From Epiperipatus broadwayi (lineage: Eukaryota > Onychophora > Udeonychophora > Euonychophora > Peripatidae), in the NCBI GenBank assembly GCA_028023455.1, contig JAQFVV010000206.1, positions 2,031,361 through 2,095,360 on the forward strand: a stretch of 64,000 bases of DNA, in the 5' to 3' direction. This document shows positions 51,009 to 60,530 of the stretch, piece by piece. Each line of letters starts with the position of its first letter. Positions within the stretch are counted from its first letter, which is position 1. The notes below the pieces were generated by a model. The model searched no databases and was not told the DNA's origin. It saw nothing but the letters and a program-made list of their open reading frames with translations. The position numbers and the translations under genes were made by a program.

Positions 51009-51225
51009 TTTAGATTAAAATTAGTAGATCATTGTTCTGCATTCTCAGATATTGTATTTTAAAATATGAAGTATTTTTTTATGAAATTGTATTAAAAATC
51101 CAAAACAGGTATTTAGTAATACTAATTTAAAAAGGATATATTTTTCTATAGCAAATGAATAAAAATATAAAAATGTTTTAAATATTTTATTTAGCACTCA
51201 TAACTATAATTAAAGACCCTTAAGA

Positions 51226-51494
51226 CACAGAGGTTAAACTCCCCATACAGTAGCACCACTCAATACAAGCCAGAGTAATCAGTGGATGCAAGAAAGTTTG
51301 TGCATAAAATCCCTATCTAGTGCCTACTCATCTGATATTCCCAGACTAGTTTCTAGCTTGTGGCTTTCATAGAACCTAGTCTGGGGATATTGGATGAATA
51401 GGCACTAGATAGGAATTTTATGCACAAACCTTGCATCCATTGATTACTCTGGCTCACTGAGTGGTGCTACTATATGGAGAGTTTAGCCTCTGTG
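51226..51494. mobile_element. Palindromic MITE, second full copy
   Basis: Arms 51226-51346 and 51375-51494 match the arms of the 6302-6750 MITE (actccccatacagta, gtgcataaaatccctatct, cccagactagtttct). The spacer is much shorter, about 28 bp. The outer flanks also pair (taaagacccttaag and gctttaagacccttaag). Confidence 0.85.
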
Positions 51495-51917
51495 AAAACA
51501 CTTGTGTAAATATAAAGAAATGGTGATCATGTGATGTTTAGTGCTTTAAGACCCTTAAGATCTAAGTTTAGGGTACCCACTTACTAAATTCATCACCTAA
51601 ATTCTTAGGTTTAGATTGAATGAATCTTTATTTTTTTAGGTTGCAATGGGGTAAAGAATTTTTTATGTTCAGATATCCAAATTCTAACAAGCCCAAATAA
51701 TTATTCATTAAATAAATATATAGACATTAATAACTAACAATGGTATCAAGGTAACCTTTGTTTCAATGTTAAATGTTGATACTCTAAACTTTTAAAAGAA
51801 AACAATCTTAATATAGTTTAGCTTTCACCTCTGAGGAGAAAAAGATCATACTCATGGGTGTTCAACTCATAGTCTACCATTTTTAATTTTTTTTTTAAAA
51901 AAGCAACATATAGATAA
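51495..51917. other. AT-rich spacer
   Basis: 51520-51560 still resembles the flank of the first MITE copy (gatcatgtgatg). Nothing else seen. Confidence 0.45.
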
Positions 51918-52026
51918 TTTTTTTTTTTTGTTTAAGTGTCATAGCATCGGCCGGGACACGAACCCGCAACCTGGGCAACTGCCTGCAAGTGCAAGGTAGT
52001 CGTGCTGACCTCTCGACAACCAGTGC
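51918..52026 (-). repeat. tRNA-derived SINE, best-preserved copy
   Basis: The minus strand reads as a tRNA-like fold. Acceptor GCACTGG pairs with CCGATGC at 6 of 7 positions, D stem GTCG pairs with CGAC, and the T arm contains GGGTTCGTGTCCC. The anticodon stem is imperfect with an oversized loop and no T33, so it is not a working tRNA. An A-rich tail (51918-51931 on the plus strand as T-run) follows. Head length with a long variable part suggests a Leu- or Ser-type ancestor. Confidence 0.75.
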
Positions 52027-54399
52027 AAGATAACATGTAGATAATTCTCATGCGAATATAATGAAAAGACAAAGGAGAAATATTGAGATTTTTAAAAATA
52101 TTATGAAGGAAACTTACCTTTATCAAAAACATATAATTTCTGCGGTAGGGATATAAAATATGAAAAAACTTTTTAATAGTTAATAAAAGCGAAAGAAACT
52201 TAATACAAATAGATTTAAAAAGACATTTTAACAAAATTTTAAAATCTGGAAAAAAAAACAACTAACCAGGTGAAAGGAATGTTTTTTTTCTTTTCTTAAA
52301 ACAAATAAATGTTAGACTTTTTATATTTGGAATAAAATCGATAAAAAGATTTAAATTTTTAAAGAACTCGTAAAGTTTATTTACGTATATATATTTGTAG
52401 GGAAGAAAGAATGCAGGTTTAGAATATTGTGTTAAATTTGTATTTTAAACTCTTAAATATATATAAGAACTTTTGTATGTGTTCGTTTTCCTTTATATTT
52501 AGTTGAAATTTTATATACACACTCTATCAAAGTTATTCTTCCACTAGTTGTGACCATAAGTCACTTTCAAATGTCATTTGAACTGGAATACAACAGAACA
52601 TAAAAGTTTATCTTAATTAGCCAGTTTGAGGTTTGTGAAGCAGAGTGTTTATACCTAAAAACTATTATAGTATTAAGATCCTTTAGAGCTTGTTATAATA
52701 TGACGGCAAAAGAGCATCAGTTTAATATTAGATGCAATGCTGATCTGCTCTTGTAGAAATACTTTTGGAATCATTTGATTTCATTGAACTGGGTGTTGAA
52801 TAGCAAACAATTGTGTAGGAAATTGGAATTAGTTAAATGTTTTTAAATTTGCTTTTTATGGCTGTTTATAGATATGAGTGATTTCCATTGCTGGCATTAT
52901 TAAATCATGATTGCGGCTAGCAATTTCTTTAAACAAAATGTGTGTCTATATATATATGTGTGTGGAAGTACATACCTCCACATATTTACTAATACTGTAT
53001 ATTGATTGAAAAGAAAAACAAAACATAAACATATATAAAAGACTTTTTGTATTTAATCTCTTTATTTTAAAATGAAATAAAATATCAAATTGAATGTTTT
53101 TTTTTAATTTTTTTGGTTTTTAACTTTCACTGCAATGCATTTATTGCTTAAAATAAAAGTGTTTTATACATTAGCTTTAATCTGATGGGAAAATAATAAT
53201 AAATATTTACCTATTAAACAAAAAAATGAAATCGAGATAAATAAAATGGATTTAAAATTTAATTGACAGATTACATAAATAAAATCAAATATGTAAACAT
53301 TCTTATTACTTATATTTAGTAAAAGTCTAAATTGGGATAGCTTTGTAATCATTTTAATAATCCTTTCACACCCACACGACTGCATCTTAATGATGTAAGA
53401 AATTTGATTCTTTTACGATAAAGTTGAAATAATAAATCTCATTAAAATGACAAAGATAGCTCAAAATATGAGAAGCTAAAAGAAATTGTAAAAGCAGAAA
53501 AGCAAACTGCCTCCGTACGATGATCACGTATATCATTGATTTTTATCATACTGTCTTGATTGCAGAAGCTGCTTTCAGACTGAGAATACACACACAAACA
53601 AATGTTATTCTGCTGAACTACTTATATTCATTTTTTCCCCTTAGTTATGTAGAAAAAATATTTTAAAATATAGTACGTTTGCATGTGTATATATATATAG
53701 AAATAATAATAATGTCATTAGTAGCCCATTTCAGTGAAAGGCCTTTCCGATAGGATCAAAAAGAACTATGAAGAAGGAAATATTTTTTGCTTTCCAATTA
53801 ACAGATTGATTTCCCATTTCTCTCTAATTAAGACTAGCTAGATACACATTTATCTGTTAATACTGGATGATTAAGTAGATTGGATAAGGGTTAGATACTT
53901 GAAAGAAAAATCATAAGAACTGACTGAAACATTAAAATAAATTTTCCAATTTTCCATACTAAATCCTACTAATAAAATGGAGTTTTGGCCTTGTATAATT
54001 TGGTGCAGTAATAAAATGACATCATCTGGAATTCAAACCCTATGATTGTGGCATAACTCTATCTCTTTTTATGCTTGAACTTTTTATTCAGTCAATAAAC
54101 TATTTGATTATTTTAATGGCGTTTTCATTTTGGTGAATTAACTTTTTTCTCAAAAGAAATAAAAGATTATAAAAATTTTCGGGTACACTTACCCATTAAG
54201 GATTACAAAGTGATCAGTGTTACATGGTAAAACAATTATTGACTAGATTTATATAAAGTGCATATGCTCGATAACAATTATATCCATAAAAGGGTTACTA
54301 TAATTTTGAGTAATGTGTATCTGTACATGGATAATAAACTCTTGATCCGCAACCGAGCCATGTCAAGACCATTATAGGTACCTCTTTCTCCCAATTAAC
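52027..54399. other. AT-rich sequence
   Basis: No gene or bounded repeat. A degenerate B-box-like agggtttgaattcc lies at about 54030-54043 on the minus strand, without a matching A box. Confidence 0.45.
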
Positions 54400-55260
54400 A
54401 GTCCAAATATGCAGGGACCACATTCAGTCTACCTGCCCAAAATTGGAATGTCAACTAGGGAAAAACTAACAAATAATGAGCACAGATCTGCACTGCCCAA
54501 AACCAACCTATCAAGGGCACAGCAGCCAACCAGAACAAGAATGGCACTGAGACTTTGGTCAGGTACCCTCCCAGCAGGTTTTCCAGATAGCAGCAATAAA
54601 TTGTCAGCATGCCCCTAACGACTGCCACCACCCCTGAGGAAGAAAAGGGGAATGCAGACCCATGCCCGCAAAATTATTGCAGCAAAAACTCCATCAAAGC
54701 TACAAAATATGTCGGTGGCCCAAAGCAGACCAACTACCTTACAAATGCTCTAATTTTAAAGTTAACTAAGGAAACAAAAATAATAATGAGCTGAAATCAA
54801 CAGTCCTAATAAACAATCCATCAAGGCAGCAGCCTCTCAGTGCAAAGTTCAATGGAGGGCAGTGACTCTCACCCACCTGGAAGGTATCTTGAGCTTGGCA
54901 GTGATGGCCGACCACCTCACAAATGAACCAAGCCCCTCATGACCATCCCCACCACAATGAGAAAAAATAAAGATGGAGAAAAGGTGAAGGTAGAAGGAAA
55001 GTTAAGATTTGACGAAGACTGCTAGTACAGTCAAAACTGTTTAAAATTATTTACTTAAAGTGTTAAAGGGGTGTTGATGAGTTTATAATGAGGAAAAGAA
55101 GAGGAGTGCAGACCCATGCCCACCAATGCAACAGTGGATTCATTGTAATCTGGAATCAAGCCAGATTTACTTGCACACCATGAGTACACACCATTTATCC
55201 ACATCACATTGCACACTGAGGTCAATAGAGCTGAAAGTCTGTTTGTAATCATTACCAACC
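54400..55260. repeat. GC-richer repeat-like block with ribozyme-like motif
   Basis: Clearly higher in GC than its surroundings. ggaatgcagacccatgcccg at ~54649 has a near match at ~55097. tgacgaagactgctagtaca and gtcaaaactgttt at 55010-55042 match the motif at the ends of the two giant foldback elements. The short frames inside have no recognisable domain. It may be a relic of the longer, autonomous relative of those elements. Confidence 0.45.
55010..55042 (+). other. Hammerhead-like motif, copy 1 (degenerate)
   Basis: TGACGAAGACTG...CAGTCAAAACTG: same layout as the motifs below, but the first core segment is TGACGA instead of CTGATGA and the second is AAAAC instead of GAAAC. Confidence 0.35.
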
Positions 55261-55600
55261 TCCTGTGTCCACAAAGGTTAACTTTTTAAATTAATATGTA
55301 TATTCTGAAAGTTTATTATAACAAAATTTTAATGAACAATATATTTTTTCCTCAATTCTATACAACTCTCAATTTGTTTTTTCTGTGACTATAATATATA
55401 TTTACAGTATTGTTAAAATAGATTTAAAAAATAATGTCAACATTTCTTCTTCAAAACCCATTTAAGAATATTCCTTAGGTTTTAAAATTAATAAATATTT
55501 TTTCATTATATTGATAATATTGAAGAATCTCATAGTGGTTTCATTTTCCATATCTATGACTTGGGATTTGATTCCAATTGAATTTTGGAAACTCTTTTAG
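55261..55600. other. AT-rich spacer
   Basis: No feature seen before the target duplication at 55601. Confidence 0.5.
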
Positions 55601-55743
55601 ATAGCTAAGAATATTCTTATTCTTCACCTTTACTTTCTTTGCATTTCTTCATATATTCATATATATTGCTTGCAATAACTCCCCTCATATACACTTTAAT
55701 GCAAAAAAAAAAAAAAAAAAATTAATATAATTCCTTTATTTTT

Positions 55744-55778
55744 CTGAAAGTTTCAAATCTCCTGCAATCTTCATCACA
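55744..55778 (-). other. Hammerhead-like motif, left arm of foldback 1
   Basis: Read on the minus strand as GTGATGAAGATTGCAGGA followed by GATTTGAAACTTTCAG. Core segments are nearly kept, but the stem is damaged. Confidence 0.35.
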
Positions 55779-57540
55779 GCTTATTGAATAGTATAAACAT
55801 ATAGCAATTACTTTATATACATATAAAAATATACACACATACACATGTATATCAAAAATATATACATACATATACTTATATATGCACATATACATATATA
55901 AAATCCATATATATATACACATCCATACACACATATATATATATAAAACCTACATATAAAACTACATATATACAAAAAGACATATCAAATACACATTTTT
56001 AATATTATTTTTAAAAAATCTATTTTATTTTTAATATTTTAAAAAAAATGTAATTTTTTTAAAAACTACTCTTTATTACTTCTTTATCAATTTTAATTTA
56101 TTTTCCACTTTTTATCCTTCATCTTTTTTTTTCCTATCTATCATTTTACATTATTATTTAATATATTTTATCATCTTTTATTTTAATACCTATAAATTTA
56201 ACTTTTACCATTTTATCATTTCTAATCTTATTCTTTATTAATAATTTTTATTTTATTCTCTTTAATAATTCCCCTATTCATTTTAACTTATTGTTCTTAA
56301 TCTCCTCTACCTTTTAAAATAACTGACTTTTTTCAAATTTCTTATCTTCTTTTTATATAGATTCCTTTAATACAACACCCTCTTATTATCAATTTCCTTA
56401 ACTTTTAATTCTATTTGAAAATTTAATCTTACAAACCTTTATATATAAATATATATTTACAAGTTTTTATCTATACCCACGTATTAAACCTTTTATATAC
56501 TTATATTATTAATCATATAAACTAATACTATTTTAAAATTTTATTTTTTATTTTATATTCAAACTTCTATTCATATGCCTATATAATCCCTATACATATA
56601 TATACACATTTAGTCAAATTTGAATAGAGATTGGGAGGGGGGGATAAAACATTATTTTTATAGGAATATTAGTAGTAATAAAAGATAAGTGTGTATATAT
56701 ATATATATATGTATAGGGATTATATAGGTGTATGAGTTGAAGGTTTGAATTTAAAATAAAAGTTTAAAATAGTATTAGTTTATAGGATTAATAATAATAA
56801 TAATAAATAAGTATATAAAAGGCTTAATATGTGGGTATAGGTAAAAACTTGTAAATATATATATATATAAAGTTTTGTAAGATTAAATTTTCAAATAGAA
56901 TTAAAAGTTAATGAAATTGATAATAAAGGGAGTAGTATTAAAGGAGTCTATATAAAAAGAAGAGAACAAATTGGAAAAAAGTCAGTTATTTTAAAAGGTA
57001 GAGGAGATTAGGAACAGTAAGTTAAAATGAATAGGGGAATTATTGAAGAGAATGAAATAAAAATTATTAATAAAGAATAAGATTAGAAATGATAAAATGG
57101 TAAAAGTTAAAATTGTAAGTATTAAAATAAAAAATGATAAAATATATTAAATAATAATATGAAATGATAGATAGGAAAAAAAGATGAAGGATAAAAAATA
57201 GTAAATAAAATAAAATTGATAAAGAAGTAATAAAGGATAGTTTTTTAAAGAATTAAAAAAAAATTAAAAAATTAAAAATAAAAGTTTTAAAAATAATAAT
57301 ATAAAAATTGTGTATTTGATATGTCTTTTTGTATAGATTTTATATATTTTTTTTATATGTAGGTTATATATATATATCTGTGTATATATATATATATGAA
57401 TTTTGTATATGAGTATATATAAATATATGTATGTTTTGAGGATATGTATGTATATATTTTTGATATACATGTGTATGTATGCATATTTTATATTTATCTG
57501 AAGTAATGGTTATATGTTTATATCATTCAATATTGTAGCT

Positions 57541-57574
57541 CTGATGAACACTGCAGGACAGTCGAAACTGTCAG
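57541..57574 (+). other. Hammerhead-like motif, right arm of foldback 1
   Basis: CTGATGA, then ACTG-CAGGA-CAGT able to pair as a short stem II, then C-GAAAC, then TGTC that could serve as a cleavage triplet region. The order of the two invariant cores matches a hammerhead ribozyme. An extra base after CTGATGA and very weak stem I/III pairing mean activity is doubtful as a monomer. Confidence 0.4.
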
Positions 57575-57664
57575 AAAAATAAAGGAATTATACTAAAAAA
57601 AATTGCATGAAAGTATATATGAGGTGAGTTATTGTAAGCAATATATATGAATAGCTAAGAATAT

Positions 57665-57921
57665 ACTAAGGTGTTTAGGATTTTAAGAATCCAAATCATA
57701 GAAATCCAGTATGTGTCTGGATGATATCTAAATATACTTAAATAAAAGGTAAAATAAGAATGAAAACTGATGGGAAATGTCACTGAGTATAAATAATTTG
57801 ATGATTAATATTTTCTTTCTTCTTCATAATTCTTCAATATGGAATGTGATGCTAGAAGATTCTTTGCCTGTTGAGAGCTATTTTAGCTATATTAGTATCA
57901 CAATCAAAGCTTTACTTTTTT
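57665..57921. other. Short spacer between foldback 1 and SINE
   Basis: Nothing definable seen. Confidence 0.5.
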
Positions 57922-58026
57922 CCCCATATGTCATAGCATTGGCCAGGAGATGAACGCACAACAACTATCTGTAACCAACTGCTTGCTTGCAAGGTGGCTG
58001 CACTGACTTATCAGCTAACTATGCTT
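57922..58026 (-). repeat. tRNA-derived SINE, copy 3
   Basis: Minus strand: gttagctgataagtcagtgc, the cagccaccttgcaagcaagc region, gttggttac and a weakened B-box region (gcgttcatctcc), ending gccaatgctatgacatatg before an A-rich tail. Same family as 29592-29695 and 51918-52026. Confidence 0.7.
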
Positions 58027-58386
58027 GACAGCTTTACATTTTATATTCAGAATTAAGGTTTCTTTCACAATCGAAATTTAAATACAAAAAAATATTCTTG
58101 TGTTGACTTTTAAATTAATATATAAAGACTGAATTCTTTGTTTTAAAAACAAAAAAGTATTTAAGGATCTAAATTAATACCAAGCATTTTTTTCCTCAAT
58201 ATTTCTATGATTAATGAGAATTTTACAAACCTGGATTTTTTTTGGATTTAAAATTATTATTAATGACTGTCATAGATCTATCCTGATATTTTGAGATATT
58301 TGACCTAAAAATATTTTTTTAGATGTTTTTTTGCTTACAAATCAATGTTTTAATATCATGATTTAGCTTTTAAATTTCATATTCAG
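58027..58386. other. AT-rich spacer
   Basis: No feature seen. Confidence 0.5.
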
Positions 58387-58528
58387 AAGAAAATTATTTA
58401 GAAGTATTATTCTTATATCTTCTCCTTTACTTTTTTGCATTATTTCTTATATTCCTATATATTACTTTTATAAATCTCCATATATATATACTCTAATGCA
58501 ATTTTTTATATATAATTCCTTTAATTTT

Positions 58529-58562
58529 CTAACAGTTTCAACTGTCATGCAGTCTTCATCAG
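58529..58562 (-). other. Hammerhead-like motif, left arm of foldback 2
   Basis: Minus strand: CTGATGAAGACTGCATGA followed by CAGTTGAAACTGTTAG. Both cores (CTGATGA and GAAAC) are intact. Stem II GACTG/CAGTT has a terminal wobble pair. Confidence 0.45.
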
Positions 58563-59791
58563 AGCTACAACATTCAAACATATAATCCTATAACCATTAT
58601 TCTATATACATATAAAATTCATATAAAATACATATTTTACATTATTATTCATAAACATATTTTATTTTTAACCCTATACCTTTACTTCCCTTTTTCCCTA
58701 ATTATTATTTTCTCATTATTTTTTTGCTATTTCTACTTCATTTTTATTATTTTTTACCTTTTCTTCCTATCATTCTACATTACTCTCTAATATATTTTGT
58801 CAACTTTTTATTTTACCTTTAATACCCATAAGTCTAATTCCTTTCCTTCCTTTTTATTAATTATCTATACTTATTCTTTTATTAATAATTTTTTTTTCTA
58901 TTTTTATCTTTATTCTTTATTCTCTTTTATAATTTACTTATTTATTTTATTCCCCTTTTGCATAACCTTCCTCTTTCTTTTTAAATTTATAACTGACTCT
59001 TTTTTAAAAATCCTTAGCTTCTCTTTCATATACTCCTTTAATACAACCCCTCTATTATCAATTTCTTTAACTTTTTATCCTATTTTTAAACTTTTTATTT
59101 TACAAAACTTTATATATATACATTTTCTCTATTATTGTTGTTAATATTCCTATAAAAATACTGTCTTTACCCCCCTCCCCATCTCTATTCAATTAAGAAG
59201 TTAAAACAAACTTTAAATAGAGATGAGGGATAAAGACATTATTTTTATAGGAATATTATTAATAATAGAGAAAATATATATAAAGTTTTGTAAAATAAAA
59301 CGATTAAAAATAGAATAAAAAGTTAAAGAAATTGACAATAGAGGGGGTTGTACTAAAGGAGTATATGAAAAAGAGGCTAAGGATTTTTAAAACAGAGTCA
59401 GTTATAAATTTAAAAAGAAAAAAGATTACGCAAAAAATGAGTAAAATAAATAAATTATAAAAGAGAATAAAGATAGAAATAGGAATAAAAATTATTAATA
59501 AAAGAATAAGTATAGATAATTAATAAACAGGAAGAAAATAAATTACTTATAGGTATTAAAAATAAAATAAAATGGTGATAAAATATATTAGTGAGATAGG
59601 AAAAAAGTAAAAAATAAAAAGAAAATAGAAATAGTAAAGAAATAATGAGAAAATAATAATTAGGAAAAAATAGAAGTAAAGGTATAAGGGTAAAAATAAA
59701 ATATGAATACTAATGTAAAATATGTATTTTTATGTTTTCATATGCATATAGAATAATAGTTATATGATTATATGTTTAAATGTTGTAAACT

Positions 59792-59825
59792 CTGATGAAG
59801 ACTGCAGTACAGTCAAAACTGTTAG
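59792..59825 (+). other. Hammerhead-like motif, right arm of foldback 2
   Basis: CTGATGA, then a perfect 5-bp stem GACTG/CAGTC with loop CAGTA, then AAAAC in place of GAAAC. Confidence 0.4.
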
Positions 59826-60093
59826 AAAATTAAAAAAATTATATAAAAAAGTTTGCATTAGAATGTATATGTGATTTATAAAAGGAATAAATAAGAAAAT
59901 TATTTGTTGCTTTAACAATTCAAACTTTTAAAAAAAATGCATCCATTCATGACAATGTTGAAAAATTATTATTCTTTCTTTATTTTTACCTTTTATACAT
60001 TGATTATATTAACAAATATAATTAACATTCCTTTTCATTTACATAATTTTCAAAGTAACTTAAAATTTGACTTAAGGTATGTGATAATGGTAT

Positions 60094-60530
60094 ATTACAT
60101 GTGATATGTTTGACTATTTCCATCATTTATCATTAAATGTTGAATGTATAAAAAAATTTAAACTTTATTTAAACTTTTCAAATACAAACTTGTTAATAAT
60201 AACACACAAATAAATAACACAGGTAGTAATTACACAATGATTCAAATAACTATTATTCTCCACTCTTCTTCAGATGTGGCTGGCCTGACCATGACAATAT
60301 TAGCATAGGAGTTGAACTTACACCTTTAGATTCTCAAATATCAAATTTTAAGGCAATGCTCTAATCAACTGAGCTATTCTGTCAAAGGCACATATAGTAG
60401 AAATTTCATATATATTCACATATGAGGGTCGGTTCAATTCCTCCTGAGTTTAAACTTTTCTATACATTCAACATTTAATGATAGATGATGGAAATAGTAC
60501 AACATATTATCAAATATAACTTTTAAGAAT
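60094..60530. repeat. Inverted repeat enclosing a tRNA-like SINE
   Basis: tatttccatcatttatcatt with aaatgttgaatgtat (60116-60152) is mirrored at about 60465-60508, with further weaker pairing outside. The enclosed ~300 bp hold the SINE at 60240-60396 and a separate B-box-like ggtcggttcaattcc on the plus strand at 60428-60442. This is either a MITE with a SINE inside or a composite element. Confidence 0.55.
60240..60396 (-). repeat. tRNA-derived SINE head (different family)
   Basis: Minus strand: TAGCTCAGTTGATTAGAGC (60376-60358) is a near-ideal A box, and GTAAGTTCAACTCC (60321-60308) a good B box. The segment between is longer than in a tRNA and lacks a clean anticodon arm. The D-arm sequence resembles lysine-type tRNAs. 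These boxes would recruit polymerase III. Confidence 0.65.

Larger units (their letters stand above)
55601..57664. mobile_element. Giant foldback element 1 with 14-bp target duplication
   Basis: atagctaagaatat occurs at 55601-55614 and 57651-57664, bounding 2,036 bp. Inside, two ~0.95-1.0-kb arms are inverted copies with a centre near 56,630. Examples are acccacgtattaaac with its counterpart near 56825 and cctatataatccctatac near 56578 against gtatagggattatatagg near 56712. The left end has ~40 bp not mirrored on the right, and element 2 has the same extra segment. Each outer end carries a CTGATGA...GAAAC-type motif. Target duplications of this length are typical of retrotransposons (LINE or Penelope-like), not of Tc1-type MITEs. 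No protein is encoded. Confidence 0.85.
58387..59905. mobile_element. Giant foldback element 2 with 13-bp target duplication
   Basis: aagaaaattattt occurs at 58387-58399 and 59893-59905, bounding 1,493 bp. Two ~0.7-kb inverted arms meet around a short loop near 59,200 (catctctatt ... aatagagatg). The left end carries an unpaired extra ~45 bp (including ctcctttacttttttgcat) similar to that of element 1. Both outer ends have the CTGATGA-type motif, and arm sequences match those of element 1. The plus-strand open frame 58797-59144 is only the T-rich arm and is not a gene. Confidence 0.85.

Noticed and set aside
53164-53385. 73-codon minus-strand frame
   Set aside because: Ordinary AT-rich sequence with no coding bias, homology that I recognise, or conserved partner copy.
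54409-54794. Two adjacent plus-strand open frames of 69 and 61 codons
   Set aside because: No domain is recognisable and the block behaves like repeat DNA, so a protein call is not supported.
58797-59144. 115-codon Phe-rich frame
   Set aside because: It lies in the T-rich arm of foldback element 2 and has no coding composition.
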